A DNA stretch of 64,000 nucleotides, taken from Flavobacterium sp. UBA7663. GTDB taxonomy: Bacteria; Bacteroidota; Bacteroidia; Flavobacteriales; Flavobacteriaceae. The DNA lies in contig NZ_DLHR01000028.1 in NCBI RefSeq assembly GCF_002483315.1, positions 62,001 to 126,000 of the forward strand, given 5' to 3'. The translations under genes were made by a program, and so were the position numbers. Shown here in pieces: positions 35,356 to 45,292 of the stretch (position 1 is the stretch's first letter; every line of letters begins with the position of its first letter). Under the pieces are notes generated by a model. It saw only the letters and a list, made by a program, of their open reading frames with translations, was not told the DNA's origin and made no database searches.

Positions 35356-37368
35356 TTGAAAGTATTTAAGTTTCCTTTACTCACCATTACCATTAGTTTT
35401 GCAATAGGCATTATTGCAGAATATTACTTGCAATGGAGTTTGTCTACTCTTATCATTTCATTGTTTTTGTGTTTAGGTATTTTTTGTTTTCTATTTTGGA
35501 AAAGCAAAAAAGCTTTGCTTCAAAATACTCTTTTCGGAATTGCCACTTACCTACTCGCTTTTACTTTAGGAATGATGAGTTTTTATATTCATTCCGATTT
35601 AAATGCGAAAAATCATTACTCTAAACAATCGTTTGAAGAAACAAATAGCATTCGAGCAATCGTTTCGACCACACTAAAACCGAACGAAAAATTCAACAAA
35701 TATTTTGTAACACTTTCACATTTTAATGATTCAATAGCTTCAGGGAAAATATTACTTTATGTTCCAAAAACAAACAATGAAACCTTACATTCAGGTGATG
35801 AGATTTGGTTAAATAATCCCGTTTATCCAATTCCAAAAGCTTTCAATCCCTATCAATTTGACTATTCAAAATATTTAGAAAAACAAAACGTATTTCATCA
35901 GATTTACACAAATGAAAATCAAATTAAAATTATTCAAACCCATAAAACAATTGATTTTTACGTTGAAAATTTAAGAAACAATTTGAGTAAAAGTTTTGAT
36001 ATTCATCATTTTGAACCCAAAACTAAAGCCATTATTGACGCTTTAATTTTAGGGCAACGATTAGAATTAGATAAAGAAACCATTGCCGATTATTCCAATG
36101 CTGGTGTGATTCACATTTTAGCGATTTCAGGATTACACATTTCCATCATTTATTTCTTTCTCGTGTTCTTGTTAAAACCTTTAAAAAGAGTTCGTTTTGG
36201 TGCGGAAATTCAATTACTAATCGTCTTAGGGGTTTTATGGTTATTTGCTTTGCTTACTGGTTTGCCAGCATCGGTAACAAGAGCTGTAACTTTATTTAGC
36301 TTTATTAGTATTGGAAATTACTTTAACCAACCAAAAGCAATTTATAACGCCCTAGCTATTTCAGCTTTTCTTATTTTATTAATAAAACCTAATTCAATTT
36401 TCGATATTGGCTTTCAATTAAGTTATGCAGCAGTTATATCGATTGTGTTATTTCAACCTTTTTACAAAAAGTTCTATTTTTCCGAAAACAAAATTGCAGT
36501 TTACTTTACCGATACCGTTTTGGTTTCCTTAGCTGCACAAATTGGCGTTTTGCCTTTGAGTTTGTATTATTTTAACCAATTACCCTTATTATTTTTATTA
36601 GCTAATTTGGTAATCATTCCGCTATCGAGTTTGGTGTTGATTGTTGGAATTGTGATTTTACCACTTAATTATGTACTTCCATCCGCTGCGGTTTTCTTAG
36701 GTAAAATTTTAGAATTCAGTATTCAATTTATGAACAATTATATCCATTGGATTGCACAATTTAAAAGCGGAATCATAACTAATATTTCGTTTTCAGGTTG
36801 GCTCACTTTTTCATTGTATTTAGTTATAATTGCTTTTATATATTGGCTTTATCATACAAAAGAAAAAAACATAAAATATATTTTAGGAACACTTTTAATT
36901 TTTCAATTGAGCTACATCAGTATAAAATGGAGCGAAAATAACAGCAGTGAATTAGTAATTTTCAATGAAAAAACAACGCTAATTGGCATCAAAAATCAAA
37001 ACAACGTTATGGCTTTTAGCGATATTCCGGAAAATCATAACGCCACTTTACAACACTACACCCGAGGAACCTTTTCAGATTCGTTGCGCATTTTCCCATT
37101 GCAAAACACGATTTCTTTTCAGGGTAAAAGAATTTTAGTTATTGATAGTTTAGGGATTTACAAAACCTCAATTCGCCCAGAAATAATTGTATTAACTCAA
37201 AACCCAAAAATTAATCTAACTCGATTATTAAACGAAGTAAAACCTAATTTAATTATAGCCGATAAAAGCAACTACAAAAACACCATTAAACTTTGGGAAG
37301 CTACTTGTAGAAAAGAGAAAATCCCTTTTCATGCTATTGCCGAAAAGGGATTCTATAGATTGAGATAA
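35356..37368 (+). CDS. comEC: ComEC/Rec2 family DNA-uptake channel, without metallo-beta-lactamase motif
   Basis: The 670-residue membrane protein has N-terminal helices, a DUF4131/OB-like region (about 85-190) and the Competence core helices (about 215-490) with ALILGQRLELDKETIADYSN, GVIHILAISGLHISIIYFFL, LTGLPASVTRAVTLFSFI and FDIGFQLSYAAVISI. The chosen start is TTG, since no ATG precedes the first hydrophobic helix. ComEC passes single-stranded DNA across the inner membrane during transformation. The C-terminal part (about 530-670) is short and lacks the HxHxDH motif of the beta-lactamase domain seen in many ComECs. The gene stands alone. Confidence 0.88.
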   Translation: MKVFKFPLLTITISFAIGIIAEYYLQWSLSTLIISLFLCLGIFCFLFWKSKKALLQNTLFGIATYLLAFTLGMMSFYIHSDLNAKNHYSKQSFEETNSIRAIVSTTLKPNEKFNKYFVTLSHFNDSIASGKILLYVPKTNNETLHSGDEIWLNNPVYPIPKAFNPYQFDYSKYLEKQNVFHQIYTNENQIKIIQTHKTIDFYVENLRNNLSKSFDIHHFEPKTKAIIDALILGQRLELDKETIADYSNAGVIHILAISGLHISIIYFFLVFLLKPLKRVRFGAEIQLLIVLGVLWLFALLTGLPASVTRAVTLFSFISIGNYFNQPKAIYNALAISAFLILLIKPNSIFDIGFQLSYAAVISIVLFQPFYKKFYFSENKIAVYFTDTVLVSLAAQIGVLPLSLYYFNQLPLLFLLANLVIIPLSSLVLIVGIVILPLNYVLPSAAVFLGKILEFSIQFMNNYIHWIAQFKSGIITNISFSGWLTFSLYLVIIAFIYWLYHTKEKNIKYILGTLLIFQLSYISIKWSENNSSELVIFNEKTTLIGIKNQNNVMAFSDIPENHNATLQHYTRGTFSDSLRIFPLQNTISFQGKRILVIDSLGIYKTSIRPEIIVLTQNPKINLTRLLNEVKPNLIIADKSNYKNTIKLWEATCRKEKIPFHAIAEKGFYRLR

Positions 37369-37371
37369 TTC

Positions 37372-37839
37372 TTATTTTTTCTGAATAATCTGATTAGCTC
37401 CGCTAAGCCAAGCTTGTGGACCTCCTGCTACATATCCTGTACTTCCTAAAGCGTTCAAATTTATCTTAGCTTCAGCCGTTTTTGTAGCACTTACAAACCA
37501 AACGGTTGGATATCCATTAACTTGTAATTGTTGTTGTAATTGTGCATTCTGAAGTTTTACCGCGTCAGTTTGATTGTTTTTTCTTGGAAAATCCAATTCC
37601 ACTAAAACCACATTATCTTTTGCCCATTTGATAAATTCTGGGGTTTTGAAAACTTCTTTTTGCAAACGAATACACCATCCACACCAATCTGAACCTGTAA
37701 AAAACAAGAACATCGGTTTATTTTCTTTTATCGAAATATCGGTTGCTTTTGACATATCAGTATGCCAAGTTAATTCTTCTTGCGCTTGCATTGACATACT
37801 AGTCAAAGTTAAAAACGCTATTACTAAAATCTTCTTCAT
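37372..37839 (-). CDS. Secreted thioredoxin-family protein (CGWC)
   Basis: The 155-residue protein has a signal peptide (MKKILVIAFLTLTSMSMQAQ) and a thioredoxin fold with the redox motif FFTGSDWCGWC (Cys53 and Cys56) and the cis-Pro segment VNGYPTVWFV. Such periplasmic proteins are thiol-disulfide oxidoreductases or reductants; the partner is unknown. It converges on comEC with a 3-base gap, and the POT transporter gene upstream on the same strand ends 52 bases away, leaving room for the -7 element noted. Confidence 0.9.
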   Translation of the reverse strand: MKKILVIAFLTLTSMSMQAQEELTWHTDMSKATDISIKENKPMFLFFTGSDWCGWCIRLQKEVFKTPEFIKWAKDNVVLVELDFPRKNNQTDAVKLQNAQLQQQLQVNGYPTVWFVSATKTAEAKINLNALGSTGYVAGGPQAWLSGANQIIQKK

Positions 37840-37857
37840 ATTTTAAATTTTATAAAA

Positions 37858-37865
37858 CAAAATTA
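37858..37865 (-). promoter_or_regulatory. -7 element of the thioredoxin-family gene
   Basis: TAATTTTG on the minus strand matches TAnnTTTG and sits 18 bases before the ATG. A TTTG exists upstream but only 14 bases away. Confidence 0.35.
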
Positions 37866-37891
37866 AGCAAATTGGATGCCAAAAACAGCTA

Positions 37892-39394
37892 TTACTTAAC
37901 TTCTTGCATTAATTTTTTAACTAAAGGTGATATCGCGATTAAAACAACTCCAGCAATTAGAGCATAAATGGCCAATTGTTGGTAGCCATCTGCATAAGTA
38001 TTTAACTTTTCTAAATTTGTCATATTTTTAGACGCACTTGCAATATTTGCACCTAATAAACCTGCAAAATATTGACCGTAAGCACTTGCTAAAAACCACA
38101 TTCCCATAATAACTGCTTGTGTTTTTTGTGGCGATAATTTTGTCATGGCGCTCATTCCAATAGGAGACAAACACAATTCTCCAAATGTGATTACAAACCA
38201 TCCGAATGTAAATAAATCTAATGAAGTTTTTCCATCTGGTCCTGCAAAAAACTTAGTATAATAAAACACCCAAAAACCTCCTGCTAAAAACAGAAAAGCT
38301 AGTCCAAATTTAATAATTGTATTAGGCTCAATTTTTTTCTTTGCCATCCAAAGCCAAACCATACCCACTAATGCTGCGAAAGCAATTACAAAGAAAGAAT
38401 TTGCTGAGTTGTTTACACCATTAGGATCTAAAGAAATTCCCAAAACTGTATTGTTTAAATTCTCAGCAGCAAAATCACTTAAAGAACCTCCACTTTGTTC
38501 GAAAAACGCCCAAAAAACAATTGAAAATAGCATAAAAATAACTGCCGCAATTAACTTTTTATTTTCAGCTATTGAAAAACCTCGCATTTCATAGGCTAAA
38601 TATAGCAATGAAAATGGACCAATGGTATACATAAAGTAATCTGTATACTCTGTATTAGAAACCATTACGATTATTATTGGAATAATCAAAATAGAACCTA
38701 AATAAGTTGACCATTCATAAATTTTTCTTTTTCCAGATTCAATATGTTGCAAAGGCGATAAACCAATATTTCCTAAACTTTTTTGAGTTTGTGTAAAAGT
38801 CAATAAACTAATAACCATAACAACAGCTGCCAATCCAAAAGCAATATTCCATTCTAAACCTTCAGGTATGATAGAAGATAACATCTCTCTTTTTCCAACA
38901 GCTATACAAACATAACCACCAATTAAAGCGCCTAAATTAACACCCGCATAAAATAATGAAAATCCAGCATCAGTTCTAGTATCACCTTCTCTGTAAAGTT
39001 TACCAACCATCGATGAGATATTAGGTTTAAAAAAACCAGTTCCTACAATGGTAAAACTCACTCCTACGAAAAACATAGATTTTGGATCGATTGCTAAAAT
39101 TAAACTTCCAACAATCATTAATAAACCACCCCAAAATAAAGATTTTCTGAATCCAAAAATTTTATCGGCAAATAGACCTCCAATAAACGTAAAAGCATAC
39201 ACCCATGCTTGAGTAGCGCCATACTGAAGATTAGCCGCTTCTTTGTCCATTAGTAAATGATGAACCATATAGAAGTAAAGCATTCCTCGCATTCCATAGA
39301 AACAGAAACGCTCCCACATTTCGCTAAAGAATAAATACCAAAGTTGCTTTGGGTATTTTCCTTTAAAATTTTGAATTTCTTCTATTGTTTGCAT
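37892..39394 (-). CDS. POT-family peptide:H+ symporter (first of three)
   Basis: This 500-residue, about 14-helix major facilitator carrier belongs to the proton-dependent oligopeptide transporter family. The helix 1 ExxERFxYY-type motif is EMWERFCFYGMRGML, followed by GGLFADKIFGFRKSLFWGG and GTGFFKPNISSMVGKLY, all typical of POT. Di- and tripeptides are the expected substrates. Its ATG lies one base after the stop of the next transporter upstream, so the two are almost certainly co-transcribed. Confidence 0.92.
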   Translation of the reverse strand: MQTIEEIQNFKGKYPKQLWYLFFSEMWERFCFYGMRGMLYFYMVHHLLMDKEAANLQYGATQAWVYAFTFIGGLFADKIFGFRKSLFWGGLLMIVGSLILAIDPKSMFFVGVSFTIVGTGFFKPNISSMVGKLYREGDTRTDAGFSLFYAGVNLGALIGGYVCIAVGKREMLSSIIPEGLEWNIAFGLAAVVMVISLLTFTQTQKSLGNIGLSPLQHIESGKRKIYEWSTYLGSILIIPIIIVMVSNTEYTDYFMYTIGPFSLLYLAYEMRGFSIAENKKLIAAVIFMLFSIVFWAFFEQSGGSLSDFAAENLNNTVLGISLDPNGVNNSANSFFVIAFAALVGMVWLWMAKKKIEPNTIIKFGLAFLFLAGGFWVFYYTKFFAGPDGKTSLDLFTFGWFVITFGELCLSPIGMSAMTKLSPQKTQAVIMGMWFLASAYGQYFAGLLGANIASASKNMTNLEKLNTYADGYQQLAIYALIAGVVLIAISPLVKKLMQEVK

Positions 39395-39395
39395 C

Positions 39396-41054
39396 TTAGT
39401 GAATTCCTTTTTCTTGCATTACTTTATTCAATTGTTTCAACAAAATGAACATTAATAAAGTAGCAAACATTAATAATCCGAAGTTAATCCAAAAGAAATC
39501 TTGCTTGTTATCGTATGTATCCCAAAGACTTGCTAAAACCCCACTCAATTTATTTCCGATAGAAGTTGATAAGAACCAACCGCCCATCATTAAAGAAGTG
39601 ATATTTGTAGGACTTAATTTAGAAACCACTGATAATCCCATCGGGCTTAAGAATAACTCTCCAATGGTGATAACCCCGTAATTAGCAACTAACCACCAAA
39701 CACTTACTTTTTCAGAACCGTTTGCTCCCATATTTACCGCAGCAATCATTACTAAAACGGATAAAGCCGAAATCAATAAACCAAAGGCGATTTTTGTTGG
39801 TGTTGAAGGTTCTTTTTTTCTACTTCTTAAGAAAGTGAAGAATGCAACAACTAAAGGCGTTAAAATAATAACCCAACCTGGATTTATAGACTGACTTAAA
39901 TTGGTTGCCCAAAGCGAAACTTTAGAACCTTCTTCAGGTAATTTATCTTTGGCTACGTTTCTAAAATAAACTGGATAATCAACTGTTTTTTGAACTTCTC
40001 CGTCAACTTTTTGAATACGGAAACTGGCATCGTATAATTCAACAATATCTTTTTTGTATTCTACCTCTTTGGCTAGTTTTAATCCATTAAAAACGGTTTG
40101 TGTGGTTCCTGTGATTTCTCTATCAGTATAACGGTCAGCCCAAGTGTTTAATGCAGAACCATTCAATTTGAAAACACCCCAAAATAAAATTACAACTGCG
40201 AAAATGGTTAACAAAGCACCAATAGGTCTTTTGTCTTCCACTTTGGCTTTGAAGTACAAACTTCCGTAGAAGAAAATTACTGGAATACAAGCAAAAATAA
40301 AGGCATCTGTACTATCCGAACCAAATATATAACCATTCGGATTTGCTTCAGAAGTTACTCCTTTTAACAGCCAACCAATAACTCCAAAAACTGCTGATGG
40401 TAATAAAATGAAAAGTACAATTTTATAGAAAGGCATGTCGCCAGGTTGCACTCCTTTTTTCTCGGTTTGATTTCCATAATGTTTTGTTCCTAATAAGAAA
40501 ACAATAACTCCTATAAACATTCCAACACCAGCTGCCATGAAAGCGTATTGCCAACCTAATAGAATTTGTAAAGCTGCTCCAAAGAAGTTACAAATGAACG
40601 CTCCAACATTAATTCCCATGTAGAAAATATTGTAACCCTCATCTTTTTTGTCTTTGAATTTATCCTCAGTATAGAAGTTACCTAAAAGTGTTGAGATATT
40701 TGGTTTGAAGAAACCGTTACCAACGATAACTAATGTCATGGCAATGTAAAGCATCGTAATGTCATGAATTCCCATCATGAAATAACCAGCTCCCATCATA
40801 ATACCACCAATTACGATAGATTTTTTGTAGCCCCAATATCTATCGGCAACTAAACCGCCAATAAAAGGCGTTAAAAATACCAAAGCGATAAAAGTTCCGT
40901 ATAAATCGGATGCTTCTTTCTCGGTCATGGCGAATCCGGCTTCAACATCTTTAAGATATAAGGTAAAAATACCAATCATTAAATAGTAACCGAAACGTTC
41001 CCACATTTCAGATAAAAACAAGTAAGGCAATGCTTTAGGATGACTTTTCCACAT
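39396..41054 (-). CDS. POT-family peptide:H+ symporter (second of three)
   Basis: This 552-residue carrier has the POT motifs EMWERFGYYLMIGIFTLYL, GGLVADRYWGYKKSIVIGG and GNGFFKPNISTLLGNFY. It differs from the first paralogue by a hydrophilic insertion of about 80 residues (roughly 300-385, DREITGTTQTVFNGLKLAKE onward) between two C-terminal helices, probably an extracytoplasmic loop. It heads a two-gene unit with the first transporter. A terminator at 41071-41104 separates it from the third. Confidence 0.92.
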   Translation of the reverse strand: MWKSHPKALPYLFLSEMWERFGYYLMIGIFTLYLKDVEAGFAMTEKEASDLYGTFIALVFLTPFIGGLVADRYWGYKKSIVIGGIMMGAGYFMMGIHDITMLYIAMTLVIVGNGFFKPNISTLLGNFYTEDKFKDKKDEGYNIFYMGINVGAFICNFFGAALQILLGWQYAFMAAGVGMFIGVIVFLLGTKHYGNQTEKKGVQPGDMPFYKIVLFILLPSAVFGVIGWLLKGVTSEANPNGYIFGSDSTDAFIFACIPVIFFYGSLYFKAKVEDKRPIGALLTIFAVVILFWGVFKLNGSALNTWADRYTDREITGTTQTVFNGLKLAKEVEYKKDIVELYDASFRIQKVDGEVQKTVDYPVYFRNVAKDKLPEEGSKVSLWATNLSQSINPGWVIILTPLVVAFFTFLRSRKKEPSTPTKIAFGLLISALSVLVMIAAVNMGANGSEKVSVWWLVANYGVITIGELFLSPMGLSVVSKLSPTNITSLMMGGWFLSTSIGNKLSGVLASLWDTYDNKQDFFWINFGLLMFATLLMFILLKQLNKVMQEKGIH

Positions 41055-41070
41055 AATTTATTGTATTTAA

Positions 41071-41104
41071 AAAAACAAACCTACAAGGGTTTCTTGTAGG
41101 TTTG
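41071..41104 (-). terminator. Intrinsic terminator after the third POT gene
   Basis: Perfect 12-base arms (41076-41087 and 41093-41104) enclose a 5-base loop, and on the minus strand a T-run follows. It lies 27 bases after the third POT stop and 17 bases before the second POT start. Confidence 0.85.
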
Positions 41105-41130
41105 AAAGATATAAAAATATTTTTTAATAA

Positions 41131-43014
41131 TTATCGAATGCCGTGCATCATCTTTTTAATTACTGGAGTTAATGCAAATAAAATTGCTGCTGCTATTCCA
41201 CATAAAACAACGAAAACCATAAAGAAATCATATAATGTTCGTATTTTATTGCCAGCAAATTCAGGATATTCTGCAGAAATAATCTTTTTCTCTTTGATGA
41301 TTTTTAATTCCTCAACAGTGAAAGTTGTATCGGTAGCTTTAAAATTATTAACAAAAACTGTTTTATTCTTTTGCGCTAACTCTTTTTCGCTTTTAATTTT
41401 TAAAATATTCTCTAATTTAGAATTGATATCTATCTTATTTTCAGCTGCCAATTCTTTGTCAACTTTAGCTAAATTTAATTTTGCTAAAGAAAATAATTCT
41501 GCTGCTTCAGGGTCTTTTGTTTCATCTAAAATTGCTCTCAAATCAATATTTTCTTTTTGAGCCGCCATATATTTATCACCTGTTGGAGGTAAAATTGAAC
41601 CTAAAGTACCTGAAAGAGCGTAACCAGCAGCATTTGAAATAAAGAAAACGCCATAAGCCAAAGAAGCGAAACGTTTTGGAGATAATTTACCAACCAATGA
41701 AAGTCCTATTGGAGACAAACATAATTCAGCACATGTTTGAATCAAATATAATAGAATTAACCATTTAATTGCCAACAAACCTTCGTTACCTAAATCTTTT
41801 ACATTATGAGCTATTATAAAATAACTTACTGCAATTAACAATAAACCGATTGATTGTTTAACCGTCGAAAGAGGTTCGTTGTTTTTTGCTCTTAACTTAT
41901 CCCATAAAATACTAAATGGAAATGCTAATAAAACAACAAATAAACCATTAAAAATTTGCACCATTGACGGTGGCATATTCCAACCAAAAAAGCTTCTATC
42001 TGTTTGATTATCTGCAATAAAAGTTAACGAAGAGCCCGCTTGCTCAAACGCTGCCCAAAAGAAAATAATAAAGAATGACATTATATAAATTACCCAAATT
42101 CTTTGTGTTTCTACTTTAGTTAATGTTTTATCTAATAAAATTAACACCGCTAAGGCTACACCACTAGCATATATAATTGGATAAATAATAGATTTAACAA
42201 CATTATTTCCATCTGTAAAATAATTAAACACGAAGAAAACAGCTGCAAAAACTACTAACGAAATAAAAATAGAACCCATAGTAAAATGAGCTTTTTGCGA
42301 CTCACCTTCTTCAAAGTCTCCAGCATCATTTTTTGAAGGCAAACCACCTATCTCTTTTCCTTCTGGTGTAACTACATATTTATTTTTCAGAAAATAAAAT
42401 ACTGCGGTTCCTATTAACATTGCTAAAGCCGCAGCTAAAAATCCCCATTTAAAAGCATGAATATCTCTAAGTCCACCAGCATCTTTTACATCTCCTAAAA
42501 TAGGACAGATAAATTGACCTAAGAAAGCCCCAATGTTTATACCCATATAAAAGATAGTAAAAGCAGTATCTAATTTGCTTTTTTCTTGCTTTGGATATAG
42601 ACTTCCAACCATTGATGAAATATTTGGTTTGAAGAATCCATTACCAAAAATGATAATTCCTAAAGCTGACCAAAGTAATGTGTTTGCCAAAGATAAATTT
42701 GAGCCAAATACACTCGCACTAAAAAACAACAACAACTGTCCTGCGGCCATCATTAATCCGCCCAACATAATACAATTTCTGTTACCTAAAAATCTGTCTG
42801 CAATAAAACCCCCTAACATTGGTGTTAGATAACACAATCCAAGAAATCCCCCATAAATTAAAGAAGCATCTGCTTCTTTCATCATTAAAGCGTTTACCAT
42901 GAACAATGTTAAGATTGCTCGCATTCCGTAGAAATTGAAACGCTCCCACATTTCGGTTCCAAATAAAACCCATAGTCCTTTTGGATGGCTTTGTTTAGCT
43001 GCTACTTCACTCAT
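41131..43014 (-). CDS. POT-family peptide:H+ symporter (third of three), with large C-terminal insertion
   Basis: This 627-residue carrier has the POT motifs EMWERFNFYGMRAILTLFM, GGFIADRFLGNRNCIMLGG and GNGFFKPNISSMVGSLY. It is longer than its paralogues because of a charged insertion of about 115 residues (about 480-595, GDKYMAAQKENIDLRAILDE onward, rich in K and E) just before the last helix. The gene starts 27 bases after the DPP-IV-like peptidase gene, so the peptidase and this transporter probably form one operon: extracytoplasmic dipeptide release followed by uptake. Confidence 0.92.
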   Translation of the reverse strand: MSEVAAKQSHPKGLWVLFGTEMWERFNFYGMRAILTLFMVNALMMKEADASLIYGGFLGLCYLTPMLGGFIADRFLGNRNCIMLGGLMMAAGQLLLFFSASVFGSNLSLANTLLWSALGIIIFGNGFFKPNISSMVGSLYPKQEKSKLDTAFTIFYMGINIGAFLGQFICPILGDVKDAGGLRDIHAFKWGFLAAALAMLIGTAVFYFLKNKYVVTPEGKEIGGLPSKNDAGDFEEGESQKAHFTMGSIFISLVVFAAVFFVFNYFTDGNNVVKSIIYPIIYASGVALAVLILLDKTLTKVETQRIWVIYIMSFFIIFFWAAFEQAGSSLTFIADNQTDRSFFGWNMPPSMVQIFNGLFVVLLAFPFSILWDKLRAKNNEPLSTVKQSIGLLLIAVSYFIIAHNVKDLGNEGLLAIKWLILLYLIQTCAELCLSPIGLSLVGKLSPKRFASLAYGVFFISNAAGYALSGTLGSILPPTGDKYMAAQKENIDLRAILDETKDPEAAELFSLAKLNLAKVDKELAAENKIDINSKLENILKIKSEKELAQKNKTVFVNNFKATDTTFTVEELKIIKEKKIISAEYPEFAGNKIRTLYDFFMVFVVLCGIAAAILFALTPVIKKMMHGIR

Positions 43015-43041
43015 ATAAATTAGTTTTAGTTTATTGGTTTA

Positions 43042-45213
43042 TTATAATTTTTCTTTAATAAAATTCGTCATTTTAGTATACAATTGTAAGCGTGTTTTTC
43101 CGCCGTAAATTCCATGATTTTTATCTGGATAAATTGCCCAATCGAATTGTTTGTTTGCCTGAACTAATGCTTCTACCATTTTCATGGTGTTTTGAACATG
43201 TACGTTATCGTCAGCAGTTCCATGAATTAATAAAAAGTTTCCTTTTAATTTACTTACGTGATTAATTGGCGAATTATTATCATAACCACTAGCGTTTTCT
43301 TGTGGAGTTTGCATGTAACGCTCAGTGTAAATACTATCGTAATATCTCCAAGAAGTTACTGGAGCTACCGCAATTGCCATTTTGAATACATCAGCTCCTT
43401 GAAACAAACAGTTTGACGACATGAATCCGCCATAACTCCATCCAAAAATTCCTATTCTTGAAGGGTCAACGTAGTTGTATTTTCCAATTACTTTTGCTGC
43501 ATCAATTTGATCTTCTACTTCGTATTTTCCTAATTCTTTTTGTGTGCACTTTTTGAAAGCGGCTCCTTTGAAACCTGTTCCTCTTCCGTCAACACAAGCT
43601 ACAATGTAGCCTTGTTGTGCTAACATCATAAACCAATAATCATTAGTTCCGTTCCAAGTGTTTGCAACTTGTTGCGAACCTGGTCCAGAATATTGAAACA
43701 TAAAAACTGGATATTTCTTAGTCGCATCAAAGTTTTTTGGTTTAATCATCCAAGCGTTTAATTGCTGACCTTTTTCGGTAGTTAATACAAAAAACTCTTT
43801 TGGAGTAACATCATATTTTGCTAACTTAGCTTCAACAGCCTCATTAGAAACAATTGTTTTTACAACTGTCCCAATTTTTGAATTGTTTAAAGTATAAGTT
43901 GGCGCAGATGTGGCACTTGAATAGGTATTGATGAAGAATTGGAAATTCGGGCTAAAAGTTGCCGAATTTGTTCCTGTTTTTGATGACAATCTCATTTTAG
44001 ATTTTCCGTCAATTTTGACAGCGTAAACGTCTCTATTAATTGAACCATTTTCAACCGATTGATAGTAAATCATTCCCGATTTTTCATCAAAACCGTAATA
44101 GTTAGTCACTTCCCATTTACCAGAAGTAATTTGTTTTTTCAATTTACCTGATTTGTCATAGTGGTAAATATGATTGAATCCGTCTTTTTCTGATGTCCAA
44201 ATAAAGCTATTATCTTTTAGGAAGGTTAAGTTGTCGGTCACATCAACGTATGCTTTATCTTTTTCGTTTAAAACAATTTTTGTAGTTCCTGCATTAGCAT
44301 CTACAAAATGTAAGTCTAAGTTATTTTGATGGCGATTCATTACTTGAACGCTTAAAGTAGCAGCGTCATTCGTCCATTTGATTCTTGGAATATAAAAATC
44401 TTTGTAATCTCCCAAATTGATTTTCTTAGTAGTTCCTGATTTTAAATCGAAAATATGTAAAGAAACGATTGCGTTTTTCTCACCCGCTTTTGGATATTTG
44501 AAAACTGTTTGTGTTGGATATAATCCTTCGTTATACATATCCATTGAAAATTCTGGAACTTCGGTTTCATCAAATTTGATGTACGCAATTTTTGTTCCCG
44601 TTACATTCCAATCATAAGCTTTTACGAATGCAAATTCTTCTTCATACACCCAATCCGTAATACCATTGATGATTTTATTTTTTTGTCCGTCTTGCGTAAT
44701 TTGAATTTTAGCTCCCGAAACTAAATCGTGAATGTATAAATTGTTTTCAAAAGCATATGAAATTTTAGTTCCATCAGCGCTAAAAGTAGGTTCTTGAATA
44801 GCGTTTGTAGTAAAACTGCTCACTGTTTTAGATGGAATATCGTAAATAAAATATTCAGCAGTGAAAGAATGACGAAAAATAGGATTTGATTTAGTAGCAA
44901 TTAAAATCTTTTCCTCGTTTTTATCAAAGGAATAACTATCAATTGAAGTTACTTCTGAATGATTCTTGGTATCAAAAAGTGTACTTATTTTTTCTAAAGT
45001 TGCAAAATCATACAAATCGATTTGATAACTTTTTGAATTTCTATCGTAATTTAACACCGTGTATTGGTTGGTGTTTTTCATTGCACTCAAAGCGTCCATT
45101 CCTTTTGTTCTGAAAGCACCGCCCCAAATTTCTTCTAAAGTAATTTTTTGTTGAGCTACTACTGATAATGAGCTCACTACAAAAAGCAATACTGCTAAAC
45201 TGTATTTTTTCAT
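43042..45213 (-). CDS. Dipeptidyl peptidase IV-like S9 family peptidase
   Basis: This 723-residue secreted serine peptidase has a signal peptide (MKKYSLAVLLFVVSSLSVVAQ), a beta-propeller domain (about 40-470) and an alpha/beta hydrolase domain. The propeller carries the double-Glu motif DWVYEEEFAFVKAYDWNV, which in DPP-IV binds the substrate N-terminus. The catalytic triad is visible as GIFGWSYGGFMSSN, HGTADDNVHVQN and PDKNHGIYGG. It should release X-Pro or X-Ala dipeptides in the periplasm. The frame is open 18 codons upstream, but the ATG at 45213 begins the signal peptide. Downstream lie the three POT transporters. Confidence 0.93.
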   Translation of the reverse strand: MKKYSLAVLLFVVSSLSVVAQQKITLEEIWGGAFRTKGMDALSAMKNTNQYTVLNYDRNSKSYQIDLYDFATLEKISTLFDTKNHSEVTSIDSYSFDKNEEKILIATKSNPIFRHSFTAEYFIYDIPSKTVSSFTTNAIQEPTFSADGTKISYAFENNLYIHDLVSGAKIQITQDGQKNKIINGITDWVYEEEFAFVKAYDWNVTGTKIAYIKFDETEVPEFSMDMYNEGLYPTQTVFKYPKAGEKNAIVSLHIFDLKSGTTKKINLGDYKDFYIPRIKWTNDAATLSVQVMNRHQNNLDLHFVDANAGTTKIVLNEKDKAYVDVTDNLTFLKDNSFIWTSEKDGFNHIYHYDKSGKLKKQITSGKWEVTNYYGFDEKSGMIYYQSVENGSINRDVYAVKIDGKSKMRLSSKTGTNSATFSPNFQFFINTYSSATSAPTYTLNNSKIGTVVKTIVSNEAVEAKLAKYDVTPKEFFVLTTEKGQQLNAWMIKPKNFDATKKYPVFMFQYSGPGSQQVANTWNGTNDYWFMMLAQQGYIVACVDGRGTGFKGAAFKKCTQKELGKYEVEDQIDAAKVIGKYNYVDPSRIGIFGWSYGGFMSSNCLFQGADVFKMAIAVAPVTSWRYYDSIYTERYMQTPQENASGYDNNSPINHVSKLKGNFLLIHGTADDNVHVQNTMKMVEALVQANKQFDWAIYPDKNHGIYGGKTRLQLYTKMTNFIKEKL

Positions 45214-45292
45214 AATAAATATGTTCTTAAAGACCCCAATTTTAGTGAAAATATATGAATTAACCATAATTTTAACTTCATTTAATAAAGTT

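Noticed and set aside
41102..41560. 152-codon open frame on the plus strand
   Set aside because: It lies antisense inside the third POT transporter gene and has no independent coding features; it reflects low stop-codon frequency opposite an AT-rich gene.
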